A stretch of 32,625 nucleotides of DNA from Leptospira interrogans (lineage in GTDB: Bacteria; Spirochaetota; Leptospiria; Leptospirales; Leptospiraceae): NCBI RefSeq assembly GCF_900156205.1, contig NZ_FTNA01000040.1, positions 1 to 32,625 of the forward strand, written 5' to 3'. Shown here in pieces: positions 18,882 to 29,552 of the stretch (the stretch's first letter is position 1; every line of letters begins with the position of its first letter). Under the pieces are notes generated by a model that did not search any database, was not told where the DNA came from, and was given only the letters and a program-made list of their open reading frames with translations. The position numbers were made by a program, and so were the translations under genes.

Positions 18882-19970
18882 ATGGAAACGCGCAAAATCA
18901 TTCATGTGGATATGGATGCATTTTATGCCTCCGTAGAACAAAGAGATTTTCCAGAATACAAAGGCAAACCTCTAATTGTAGGTGGACCTCCTAATAGTAG
19001 ATCGGTTGTTTCGGCTGCTTCCTACGAAGCTCGTAAATTTGGAGTTCGTTCCGCGATGCCTTGTTCCAAAGCGGCACAACTTGCCCCTCAGGCGATTTTT
19101 GTTTTTCCCCGATTTGAAGTATATAAAGAAGTTTCCAAACAGATTCGAGAAATTTTTTTAGAATATACGGATCTTGTCGAAATGCTTTCCTTAGACGAAG
19201 GTTATTTAGACGTTACATTCAATAAAAAGAATATTCCATTTGCAGTAACTATTGCAAAAGAAATCCGTACAGAAATTTTTAAACGCACTGAACTTACAGC
19301 TTCCGCTGGTGTAGGTAATTCTAAATTTATTTCTAAACTCGCATCTGAGAAAAATAAACCAAATGGACTTACAGTCGTTCTTCCCGATGACGTAATTTCT
19401 TTTATTGATCCGTTACCAGTAAGTAGCTTTCACGGTGTGGGAAAAGTTACAGCACGGAAGATGAAAGAATTAGGAATTTATACCGGAAAAGATCTAAGAA
19501 CAAAAAGTATAGATGAACTTGTTCAACATTTTGGCAAAATGGGAATTTACTATTATAAAATTTCCAGAGGCGAGGATGAACGAATGGTCCAATCTTCTCG
19601 AGAAAGAAAATCTCTCGGAGCAGAAAGCACTTTTGATCGAGACAAATTAGATTATGATGATTTGCTAAAACAACTGAAAGACGTCGCCGTAGTAGTAGAA
19701 AGAAGATTAGAAAAAAAAGATTTTGCCGGAAAAACACTGACCCTCAAAATTAAATTTTACGATTTTAGTCTAAAGACCAGATCTAAAACCTTATCAGAAC
19801 CTATCTTCAAAGCGGACGAACTTTATTCCACTGCAATAGAACTTTTTGAGGAATTTTTCGAAATTAAATACGGAAAAAAATCGGCGATCAAAGCAATTCG
19901 ACTTCTTGGAATCAGCCTTTCTCATCCAAATTCTGAGAACGAAGACCCCAACTTATTTTTAAATTTATAA
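18882..19970 (+). CDS. dinB: DNA polymerase IV (Y-family, translesion)
   Basis: A 362-residue error-prone DNA polymerase for bypass of lesions. The palm motif IIHVDMDAFYASVE carries catalytic Asp10; SLDEGYLD (103-110) holds the second pair (Asp105, Glu106). The consensus SxDExYLD is otherwise kept. YEARKFGVRSAMP and SAGVGNSKFISKLASEKNKPNG are typical finger/palm segments, followed by the helix-hairpin-helix (GVGKVTARKMKELGI) and little-finger domains. The C-terminal PNLFLNL resembles a sliding-clamp binding motif. The ATG at 18882 is preferred over a TTG two codons upstream, as homologues begin just before KIIHVDMD. It closely follows comF. Confidence 0.95.
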   Translation: METRKIIHVDMDAFYASVEQRDFPEYKGKPLIVGGPPNSRSVVSAASYEARKFGVRSAMPCSKAAQLAPQAIFVFPRFEVYKEVSKQIREIFLEYTDLVEMLSLDEGYLDVTFNKKNIPFAVTIAKEIRTEIFKRTELTASAGVGNSKFISKLASEKNKPNGLTVVLPDDVISFIDPLPVSSFHGVGKVTARKMKELGIYTGKDLRTKSIDELVQHFGKMGIYYYKISRGEDERMVQSSRERKSLGAESTFDRDKLDYDDLLKQLKDVAVVVERRLEKKDFAGKTLTLKIKFYDFSLKTRSKTLSEPIFKADELYSTAIELFEEFFEIKYGKKSAIKAIRLLGISLSHPNSENEDPNLFLNL

Positions 19971-20004
19971 TATTCAAAAAAGAAAAATCTTCAGTTCTTA
20001 TAGA

Positions 20005-20195
20005 AACTAATGCAAGTTCTGGGTAAAAAAATGAGAAAGAATTTCTAAAAGTAAAAGTGGGCTCATACATTTTTAGAATTTGTTTTTAAAATTGTGATTT
20101 GCGACAGTTCCCACATTTTAGAAATCGATTTGTAAAATTCAGATTTCAGCTCCAAAAAAATAAATCATGATCAAATTCACATAAAGTTAATACAA
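20005..20195. repeat. Family A MITE-like element, degenerate ends
   Basis: The interior is well kept: TTTTTAGAATTTGTTTTTAAAATTG, GACAGTTCCCACATTTTAG, AAATCGATTTGTAAAATTC and a CAGCTCCAAAAAAATAAATC end. The GTGAGTTC-type termini are mostly lost. Confidence 0.5.
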
Positions 20196-20438
20196 AAAAC
20201 TGAAACTTGAACTGTTTAATTTCTTCATATCAAATTCATGATAGTTAATTTTATCTTTTTCTATCAAGAAGAGTCAAACACTCTAAATCTTAGGAACTTT
20301 TATAATTCAAGACTTTATAGCCAAATTTGGAAATTGTGAGAACTACTACTTTTATAAAAAGTTTGTTTGTAAAACAACTGTGGAAACTACTATAAATTAC
20401 TGATTTCAAAAATAAATTCCCCAAAATGAATTGTAAAA

Positions 20439-20723
20439 AACCGTCCCAAAATCTTAAAAGAAATCGCAATTATAAGCGTCAAAATTCTTAACAATACAGG
20501 ATTATCTCACCGTGTAGTAGTCACATAACGATTTCGTAAAAAGCGTTTTACTGAGTTTATCAAACTCAATGTTATTTCCCGAACTCAACAAAACGCTCTC
20601 TATAAATCGTGTTTTAAAACATAACTAATAATCGTTTTTGTATTTGATTATACTAAACTCATATTTTATTAGAAATTTCTAAAGTATGATCGTTGATGAC
20701 TTTAGAAATTTTGGGACAAGTTT
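20439..20723. repeat. Family B MITE-like element
   Basis: AACCGTCCCAAAATCTT (20439) and AAATTTTGGGACAAGTTT (20706-20723) are inverted ends of a 285-bp unit. It contains two hairpin modules facing each other (about 20528-20560 and 20578-20612), unlike the shorter B copies. Confidence 0.65.
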
Positions 20724-20783
20724 TAAATTCAAATCCCAAAACCCTAGATAACGAAAATTTTTTACGACAGAATTTTTAAATAT

Positions 20784-21045
20784 TGAGCCTGTCTCAAAAT
20801 CTTAGAATGAATCACTTGAATTTGCAATCAAATGCGGTAGTTCCCACAAGAACAATCGCATTCATTGTATGATTTATAATTTTTGAGCATTTTTTGTTAT
20901 TATAGTTCCCACATTTTTGTACAACTAAAAGCGTCTCATGTTCAAACTCAACAAAACGTTTTTTACGGATCGCGTTTTGGGTAGTTCGAGAAAACTAAAG
21001 CCTTCTCGTTCCTATAATCGCCGAGCAGATTTTGGGACAGACTCA
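20784..21045. repeat. Family B MITE-like element beside desaturase 3' end
   Basis: TGAGCCTGTCTCAAAATC (20784-20801) and GATTTTGGGACAGACTCA (21028-21045) are nearly perfect inverted ends (one mismatch). A hairpin module lies at 20952-20979: stem CAAAACG/CGTTTTG, preceded by ACTCAA. Confidence 0.78.
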
Positions 21046-21056
21046 TTAAAGAAATA

Positions 21057-22153
21057 TCAAACTGGGATAGATTCCAAATCTTTCTCTTTTAGAGACATCT
21101 CTTCGGCTTCTCTATAAGTCATCCATTTACCAGTATCCGAATCGATCACCTTACAAAGTGAAGTTGATTTTAAATAATCTCCGAGGATCGTATTCCTTTC
21201 CAAAACGTAATCTCCATAAATAACCTTAATCTCATTCAAAGCGCGTTTTAAATTGTAAAATGGAATTTTCATATGAACGTGATGAGGCATGTGAATAAAA
21301 ATATTATGGAAGAAAAAATTCATAATCGGATTGATATGGTAGTTGATGGTTCCTTTCATTTGTCCATAAAACGGAGTCCACTCTTCTTTCGTTTTCCAAG
21401 GAATCTCCGAATGAATATGATGTACGTAAACCGTAATCCCCATAAAATAATTCCAAGCGATAAACGGTATCAAACAAACCTTTGTAAACATCCACAAACC
21501 AGTTCCAATATCAAAAACTCCGGGGATAGAAGAAGCTCCAAAATAAAAAACCAAACCCGATGAAATAAACGCGAAAGAAAGCATAATCAACTTATCTCTT
21601 TTAGCCTCTTTCAAAGGAGCTGTAAATAAAACCATTCCCTTAAACCAAATTTCTATCATATAATAAAAACCGCCGCCCCAAATAGACCAAAAAAATCGAT
21701 GCATCAATTTTTTGAATATTCCGAATTCTGAATATTCCTCTTTAGTAGTTGGGTGCCATACGAAGTCAGCTTGTCTTTTGATCGTATGACCGTGATGAAT
21801 TCTATTATGGCCATAGCCCCATTGATTATATGCGTGCAAAGAAGGAAGCATTGCAGTTTGTCCGATCCAGTATTGAAGAAACTTACTTTTGAACAACGCT
21901 TCGTGAGCGCAGTCATGTCCCACTACAAATAAAGCCGAAATGATCATTCCTGCAAAAAACCATAAAAATGGAAGAACATACCAACTATCTACGTTCCAAA
22001 GTAAAACCGTTACTATGACGAAAAAAACAGATCTCTTAAAAAATAACCAACCCCCTTATAAGCTGGATTTGCAAAAGTTTCGTCGGAAAGAATTTCCCGA
22101 ACCGAACCTAAAGTTTCTTTTGGTGAATGATTTGTTTTATTTTTCACTTTCAT
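21057..22153 (-). pseudogene. Membrane fatty-acid desaturase, frameshifted
   Basis: A di-iron fatty-acid desaturase of the membrane type, which would introduce a double bond into acyl chains. The three His boxes are present: HDCAH, HNRIHH and HMPHH. The ATG at 22153 has an excellent ribosome-binding site (AAGGAGAAAA) and opens MKVKNKTNHSPKETLGSVRE, continuing to RDLFF. There the frame hits TAG after a run of seven Ts (22021-22027, As on plus strand). One extra T would give RDLFFFVIVTVLLWNVDSWY and join directly to the conserved body, making a 365-residue protein of ordinary length. The remaining open frame starts at an internal ATG (21947), just before the first His box and lacking an N-terminal helix. 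It is either a true frameshift, a phase-variable tract, or a sequencing error. Confidence 0.85.
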
Positions 22154-22166
22154 TTTTCTCCTTAAC

Positions 22167-22200
22167 GAACATCGTTCATTTTAATAATTAACGATGTTAA
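22167..22200. promoter_or_regulatory. Paired palindromes upstream of the desaturase
   Basis: GAACATCGTTC (22167-22177) and TTAACGATGTTAA (22188-22200) are each palindromic around three central bases. Together they form a larger inverted repeat: AACATCGTT (22168-22176) against AACGATGTT (22190-22198). The near copy lies just before the ribosome-binding site. This looks like a dimeric repressor operator of TetR type; no candidate repressor adjoins it. Confidence 0.6.
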
Positions 22201-22279
22201 CTAAAATAGAATCTTTTGGCAAGAAAAATGACTGTTTCAAATTGAAAATTGAGTGTGAGTTTCCACAGATTATGTCGTA

Positions 22280-22866
22280 TTTAATGTGAGTTCGATGCAA
22301 GAAAATCTGGGCACCTGTGGCAAGTTGAATCAGGCTCTCAGCTCTGGTCAATAAATTGTATAGAGGAATATATTATACAACAATCGTCTTTAGTTTCAAT
22401 TTAGAACGCGATCTGTCGAGCGCCAATAGAAGCGAGACGACCTGAGCATTCTGCTAAGTTTCCACACACTAATCCCTTTCATGTTATTTAACGTGAGTTT
22501 GACGTAAGAAAAAATTTTTCTAAAAGTATGAGTTCTTACAATTTTAGAATTTTTTCATAAAATCGTGATTTGTGGAAATTCATACATCATTTTACAGACA
22601 AACCTACGTTTTGTGATAGTTCCTACATTTAAAGAATCGATCTGTAAAATTCAAATTCCAGTTTTTTCCAGAACCATGAGTTCCTTACACCGAACTAAAA
22701 TATTTAACGCGAAAGGGATCGATGCGAGGTCAAGTTATTGGTATTTTATAAAAATTGAATCTAATTCTGAAATTTCACAATAACTTGACCAGAGCTGAGA
22801 GCCCGGTCCAGCTTGCCTATAGCAAGCTGGATTTGCCCAGTTTTTTTACACCGAATTCACGTTATT
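22280..22866. mobile_element. Composite element E with long inverted ends
   Basis: The two ends match for about 70-80 bp in inverted orientation. Outer parts are GTGAGTTCGATGCAAGAAAA (left) and the complement of TTTACACCGAATTCAC (right), followed by CTGGGCA on both. The inner part is a perfect 19-bp match: GGCTCTCAGCTCTGGTCAA (22333-22351) against TTGACCAGAGCTGAGAGCC (22785-22803). Inside are a hairpin-module fragment (about 22399-22460) and a complete family A element (22488-22705). No transposase is seen. Confidence 0.65.
22488..22705. repeat. Family A MITE-like element inside element E
   Basis: TTAACGTGAGTTTGACGTAAG at the left faces CCTTACACCGAACTAAAATA at the right. The interior has TTTTAGAATTTTTTCATAAAATCG, a GATAGTTCCTACATTTAAAG box, GAATCGATCTGTAAAATTC and TTTTTTCCAGAACCATGAG. 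It is the most complete family A copy in the window. Confidence 0.7.
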
Positions 22867-22942
22867 CAAAAAAATTTCATAATTCTGAATATTCAAAAAT
22901 TAAATATTAATTTTATATGAATTTCCTGTTTTGATTTTAACA

Positions 22943-23578
<636 letters not shown>

Positions 23579-23750
23579 TGAGGTGGAAAGTTCGATTAAT
23601 TTGTAAATAGACCCGTTTATTTGATTCTCTTTCCAAGTAGTGTAATCGAGCTAACGCTTGATGAAAAGATTTTTTTATTCATCCGACAATTCCTTTTGTT
23701 TTTTTACGATTCGCCGACAAATAAAACAGATATTACTTCGGTGGAATTTC

Positions 23751-24422
<672 letters not shown>

Positions 24423-25101
24423 AATTTAAAATCGATCTTACCGGTTCTTAGTTATTACTTGGGCTATATAGTAAAGTACACAGGATTTTTGTATTATTGA
24501 AACAGGGCTTTACGATCAATGTTTCCGGGATTCAATTTTATGGGAATCCATAGAGTAATTTTAATTTTGAAGAGAACATATCTTTTAGATATAAAATTAA
24601 CGATATTACTTTATATGTTATCAGTAAAATTTCAGAAATCTATTGAAAAAGAAATTAGAAAATTGTTAAGACAAAATCTGGTTTAAAAATTCTTAATAAA
24701 ACATTATACAATTGATTTTCAATTTTTCTAATGACTGTTTCTGATCTATAAAATTGAGTACTGGAAATTTTCGTCATAAATAACTACTTGAGTGCAAAAC
24801 ATTAGATACTCTATTGTATAGTTCCTAGTAAAATAGTAATTCTATTCAGAAATCAGACAGGGTAATTATTCTTTTTAAATTTATAGAGGTTCTTATAAAA
24901 ATAAGAGAATAATCAATTCAAAACAAATTAATCAAAAACCAATTTCAAAATCGAACCGTGTAAAAATTCACACGGAAACTATAAAACTCTAAAATTTCAA
25001 ATCATACAACAGTTCACGCACTTTTTTATAAGGTTCAAATATAACTCATTCTAAGATAAAAATATTTCAATCAATATTTAGAATATTATTATATTTAAAA
25101 A
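24423..25101. other. Intergenic region with family D repeats
   Basis: About 0.7 kb with no gene. It holds a degenerate family D element (about 24460-24545), a clear family D element (24752-24830), and AT-rich sequence. No terminator is seen for either flanking gene. Confidence 0.5.
24752..24830. repeat. Family D small repeat
   Basis: AAAATTGAGTACTGGAAATTTTC through GCAAAACATTAGATACTC to TAGTTCCTAGTA; matches 14777-14862. Confidence 0.6.
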
Positions 25102-25458
25102 TTAAGTAAATGTATAAGCCCAACAGATTAATAAAAGTTGCAACGGAAGTCTTAAAAGTAAAACCCATTTAGGAGGATCGGTTTTTCTTCTGGATTGATA
25201 GTGATAAAAATTTGCAGGAAATACGACAATCAAAAGAAGAATCACTCCCCAGGCTCCGAGCGATCTAGTATCAGAAAGAGTTAACATAGCTCCAAGTCCG
25301 ATTTCAATCAAACCGCTTAGATAAACCACTAACTTAGGATACGGAATATAAGGCGGCATGATTCTTAAATAAAATCTAGGTAATACAAAATGAAGAACTC
25401 CCGCGGCGATATAAAAGGCCGTCATGAAATATAAACTGATCACTTTTAAGTCGGACAT
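25102..25458 (-). CDS. Small DoxX-like membrane protein
   Basis: A 118-residue protein with four predicted helices. It follows the MauE/DoxX-like plan: VISLYFMTAFYIAAGVLHFVLPRFYLRIMPPYIPYP, then LVVYLSGLIEIGLGAMLTL, then GAWGVILLLIVVFPANFYHY, and a last helix LLLRLPLQLLLICWAYTF. G-x-x-H-F at the first helix, P-P-Y-x-P-Y-P and SG-x-x-E are hallmarks of this short DoxX branch. It is an inner-membrane protein of unknown reaction. AAGGAAATTTCTT before the ATG gives a supported start. Unlike the DoxX gene at 7078, no copy of the MarR palindrome precedes it. Confidence 0.85.
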   Translation of the reverse strand: MSDLKVISLYFMTAFYIAAGVLHFVLPRFYLRIMPPYIPYPKLVVYLSGLIEIGLGAMLTLSDTRSLGAWGVILLLIVVFPANFYHYQSRRKTDPPKWVLLLRLPLQLLLICWAYTFT

Positions 25459-25987
25459 AAGAAATTTCCTTTTTTAATTTAGAACTTGTTCCCAAACCTC
25501 AAAAGAAATTATGAATTTGAAACCAAGTCATTCTAACCAAAAAAGTAGAGGTTCTCAGAAATTACGCTTCTTAAGTAATTTATAAACTTTTGAATAATAA
25601 AAGTTGTCGAAAAAATCCATATCGATTATCAACAAAACGTTATTTACTGATTCTTACATAATAGAGTATCTAAAACCCTGTCTCTAAATGGAGATCTGTT
25701 TTAAAATTTATGATACTCTTCATATAGTTTTGAGTAATGGAAAAAGATTAATTTTTCAATAACTCTAATATTCAAAATTGTAAGAACTCCTACACTTTAG
25801 TTTTTTGTACAAACTCTAATTCCAAAACTTTCATATTTTTTCAAAAGGGAATTGAAACTTATTTTTACACTTTTTAAAGTTCTAAGACAAGTTAAAAATA
25901 GAACAATCAGTCATCTTAAAAATATTTTTGAAGGTCACGGGTCCTTTGAAAACCAACAAAATAAATCTTACTCGAACTCGCCAAAAC
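25459..25987. other. Intergenic region with nested family C/D elements
   Basis: It opens with AGAACTTGTTCCCAAACCTC (a family B left end, 25483), has the nested C/D element (25599-25766), and has AAAGTTCTAAGACAAGTT (about 25876-25893), a possible family B right end. The frame at 25852-26073 runs into the DUF5329 gene on the other strand and is not a gene. Confidence 0.5.
25599..25766. repeat. Family C element carrying an inserted family D element
   Basis: The ends AAAAGTTGTCGAAAAAATCC and AATTTTTCAATAACTCT (25750-25766) are family C termini. The middle 25663-25736 is a family D element. Without it, the two halves rejoin as a ~95-bp family C sequence. Confidence 0.6.
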
Positions 25988-26380
25988 TTAATTTCTACGA
26001 TTCTGGATCGACTTTGAAGAATTACTTTTTTTATTCACAATTTCTTCCCATTTCTCTTTTAACCAAACTCTAGATTCAACCGTTTTGCCATCTGCAAATT
26101 TTACGAAATAAGGTTTTCCGGATACGCTGGATTTGGAACCTATATGGTCTATAAATTCTTGAATTGTATGAATTTTCCCATCGACCGCCTTTAACTTTCT
26201 TTCCATGTGTTCCCTAGCTTCCTTAGGATCGTGTTCAGAGCCATTTCGAATAAATTTGCATTCGCAGGATTCAAGAACATTCATCAAAGAATTTAAATCG
26301 TTTCTAAAGTTAGAATCATTTTCAGCGATGATAGATATACAAAATAGAAAAATAGATAAAAATATTAATTTCCTAATCAT
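25988..26380 (-). CDS. DUF5329-family secreted protein
   Basis: A 130-residue protein matching the DUF5329 pattern. The signal peptide is KLIFLSIFLFCISIIAE. It is followed by NSLMNVLESCECKFIRNGSEHDPKEAREHMERKL (about 31-64), with the FIRNG and AREH-x-x-x-KL elements, and then EFIDHIGSKSSVSGKPYFVKFADG and WLKEKWEEI. Function is unknown; it is probably periplasmic. The C-terminus has a Ser/Lys-rich extension. ATG at 26380 follows AAAAAAGTATAATCA with no clear ribosome-binding site. The gene is alone between repeat-rich spacers. Confidence 0.82.
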   Translation of the reverse strand: MIRKLIFLSIFLFCISIIAENDSNFRNDLNSLMNVLESCECKFIRNGSEHDPKEAREHMERKLKAVDGKIHTIQEFIDHIGSKSSVSGKPYFVKFADGKTVESRVWLKEKWEEIVNKKSNSSKSIQNRRN

Positions 26381-26627
26381 TGATTATACTTTTTTCATTT
26401 TTTTAAATGTATGTCTACTTTTATAAATTTAAATATTATAAAAAATTAAAATTATCTCGAAGCAAACAAGACAAGATGAAATTTCTAAATTCATAATTCA
26501 TTTTTTAAAAGAAGAACCCAAATGAAACTCAAAACTTAAAAAACAAACTTAGAAGTTTCAAAGTAAAACATAAACGAAAACACCTGTTGTTTACCGAAAG
26601 GAATCTCGATAAACTTCCCAAAGCCAA

Positions 26628-26700
26628 GATACTCAATTTTATCACAAAACACTGATCCCATGCAAAATATTAGATACTTCATTATATAGTTATGAGTAGC
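26628..26700. repeat. Family D small repeat inside a spurious reading frame
   Basis: GATACTCAATTTTATCACAAAAC through GCAAAATATTAGATACTTC to TATAGTTATGAGTA. It supplies the MKYLIFCMGSVFCDKIEYL part of the minus-strand frame 26536-26808. Confidence 0.6.
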
Positions 26701-26860
26701 AACAGACAATAGTAATTCTCGCAAATTAAACTTCTCGGGGAAATTTATATATTTTTTACTTTTAAACTTACGATATTCTTCAGTGACCAAAATTGCTTCT
26801 AGATACATTCAGAATCTTGCATATATTTTCTACAAAAAAATGATTCTTTTCTATATATGT

Positions 26861-27105
26861 ATATTGAGTTTCAAGAAGATGGTCACAGACTCTTTTAAAA
26901 TTTTCCTCTTCTCCCGTTACTGCTAATAGCTCTTTCCTTAAACGTTCATTCTTTGCTCAAAATTCCTCTTGAAACGAACCGCATGCGTCAGATATTTCTT
27001 TCAGTTTATCCGAGATTCTCAAATTTTTTGAGTTTGGATACTGAACTTTAACAATAGTTTAACCGTGTTCTTCTTAAACTCTTCATCATATTCCGTTTTG
27101 CGAGA
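26861..27105 (-). pseudogene. Relic of IS3-family transposase OrfA
   Basis: Translated on the minus strand from 27105, it gives RKTEYDEEFKKNTVKLLLKF. After a frame change at AAAAAATTTGAGAATC it gives LRISDKLKEISDACGSFQEEF, then a stop, then AKNERLRKELLAVTGEEENF and KRVCDHLLE. This is the OrfA layout of IS3 elements: a Y-D-E-E-F-K opening, a helix-turn-helix with GIS-like DLRISD, then ENERLRKEL-x-x-VT-E-E-x-x-x-LKK. One frameshift and one stop make it inactive. OrfB and clear ends are absent. Confidence 0.78.
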
Positions 27106-27616
27106 TATACTTTAAATGTTCGTGTCCACTAATTCGGGAAAAATTCTCTCCATTTAAATCTATTATTCTTCAAATCAAAACCATAAAAGACACATCTATT
27201 ATTTGTGAAGAAATAAAATAAGTAAACATTACAAATAATAAAAGTGAATGAAAATCGGTTCAAAAATTTCTACTTGAGAATGTATATAAAATACAAAAAA
27301 CATCCGACTCAGAACTCTAAAATAGAATATTCGGTATTTTGCGTTTAAACAGAACTTTACAATAAAAATTTACGGTACCAATTGAATAGGGATCAGTAAA
27401 ACTCAAATTTTTGCACAAATCTTCGTTTGAATGAACATCGTCAAATGATTAACAAAGACGTATAAAAAAGTAACGGGAATTTTTGTGAAAATTTAGTAAT
27501 TTTTACAGATTGTGTTTAATCCGAAATTTATGTCTTTTTGGTGGAGATTCTACATTCTAAATTATTGAACAAACCATAGTATCATTTTTATATATCATCG
27601 TAATAAAAATTTTCAT

Positions 27617-27718
27617 TAGAGTTGTTGAAAAAATTCCACAGTGGAAAATTAACAAAACGTTTTAATCTATCGTTTCCATCAAACGGAAACCAATGAGAAT
27701 TAATTTTTCAAAACTCGA
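27617..27718. repeat. Family C palindromic repeat
   Basis: TAGAGTTGTTGAAAAAATT (27617-27635) faces TAATTTTTCAAAACTCGAT (27701-27719). The interior has GGAAAATTAACAAAACG, CGTTTCCATC, AAACGGAAACCAATGAG. Confidence 0.65.
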
Positions 27719-28001
27719 TTTTATAAGTTCCTTATTTTTAACTGCAAAAACAGACAAAACATTCTAAGTTATTTTTGAAATCATTTCAAAAGTATAATTG
27801 AAAATATGGCTTAGATACTATTGTCAAAACTATAAAATAAGTGTTTAAAATTCTGAGCCTAAATAAAAATTCAATTTAAAATTCATATCGTTTTTATATA
27901 GAGAAAATAAATAAAAAGGCAATTGGATAGTATGTAAAATAAACAGAAAATTATTTTTTTATTTTATGCAGGTGCAAAGTATTTAACCTGGTGGAAGGAG
28001 T

Positions 28002-28702
<701 letters not shown>

Positions 28703-28834
28703 AGTTGAATAACGTGAGTTCATGGAAGAAAATTTTTGGACAATCCGGCAAAAACAGGATCACACTTTCAATTCTTATCAACCAATAGAAATCAAGTATA
28801 TTCTAATTCTCTAAAATATATTTTGAAGGATTAA

Positions 28835-28917
28835 AAGGGGGAAAAATCCCCCTGAGCGGAGCCAAGGTCTCCGCTCACCCCCTTACCGGGCTATTTTTTC
28901 GCCTTCAAAAAGCCCGG
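28835..28917. other. GC-rich multi-stem segment, possible structured RNA
   Basis: Perfect stems: AGGGGGA (28836-28842)/TCCCCCT (28847-28853); TGAGCGGAG (28853-28861)/CTCCGCTCA (28869-28877); CCGGGC (28886-28891)/GCCCGG (28912-28917). CCCCCTT at 28878-28884 can also pair with AAGGGGG (28835-28841), so two folds compete. It is a GC island in AT-rich DNA. It has no trailing T run, so it is not an ordinary terminator. Confidence 0.5.
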
Positions 28918-28919
28918 AC

Positions 28920-29035
28920 CCAAAACGCGAACTGTTGAGCGACCATAGAAGCGAGACGCTGAGTTTGAGAGAGCGTTGTGCTGAGTCTCAAACACGAACT
29001 GTCGAACGACCATAAAGGAGTGATACAGAGTTTAA
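28920..29035. repeat. Degenerate cluster of hairpin modules
   Basis: Three divergent modules follow one another: AAAACGCGAACTGTTGAGCG, then GACCATAGAAGCGAGACGC followed by TGAGTTTGAG, then GAGAGCGTTGTGCTGAG, and ACACGAACTGTCGAACG with a CATAAAGG-type loop. GCTGAGTYT flanks recur. Confidence 0.5.
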
Positions 29036-29269
29036 TGTGAGTTCGACGTAATAGATTCGTTTTATAAAAACCTGATTTTTCCATAAAAAATAAATGTTTA
29101 AAAATTTGTAATACGACTTAATCTGTGGGAACTCTCACAGATCGTAGATTTACAGTTAAACTTTGAAAATTGTGGATGGGGAACTACTATAAAATACAAA
29201 AAGAGTTATCGCCCATCCGATTTTTGCACAAAACCGCTGTTTTGCGGCTATTATCAAAATTTAAATCTC

Positions 29270-29552
29270 ATTTTAAAGTGAGTTCAGCTGAGAAAGAATG
29301 TGTTAAAAGTTGGAGTTCCTACAATTTTAGAATTTGTTCGTAAAATCTTAATTTGCAGCAAGTAGTTCCACATCATTTTACAGACAAACCTAAGTTTTCA
29401 TGTGAGCTGCTAGACTTGAATACAACAGATTCAATTATTATAAACTTCTATTCTTTAAATTGCGGTAGTTCCCACAGTTGAGGAATTGATCTGTAAAGTT
29501 CAGATCCCAACTTTTCAAAACCATGAATTCTTTACGTCGAACTCACGTGGGT
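29270..29552. repeat. Family A element with internal insertion
   Basis: AAGTGAGTTCAGCTGAG at the left faces TTTACGTCGAACTCACG at the right. Relative to the copy at 22488, about 60 extra bases (29397-29455) interrupt it before the CGGTAGTTCCCACAG box. Confidence 0.55.

Larger units (their letters stand above)
19971..21056. other. Repeat-rich gap between dinB and the desaturase
   Basis: 1.1 kb with no gene. It holds a family A copy (20005-20195), a family B element (20439-20723) and another family B element (20784-21045), with hairpin modules inside both B elements. The last element ends 12 bases from the desaturase stop codon. Confidence 0.65.

Noticed and set aside
21940..22191. Plus-strand frame opposite the desaturase start
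   Set aside because: Antisense to the N-terminus of the desaturase, which has His boxes and a strong ribosome-binding site.
24460..24545. Possible terminator of the OmpA-like gene
   Set aside because: No stem with a T run was found; the sequence is better explained as a degenerate family D repeat.
26536..26808. 90-codon minus-strand frame
   Set aside because: About a third of it is a family D repeat; the rest has no recognisable domain and no good start signal. It does not resemble IS3 OrfB despite lying next to the OrfA relic.
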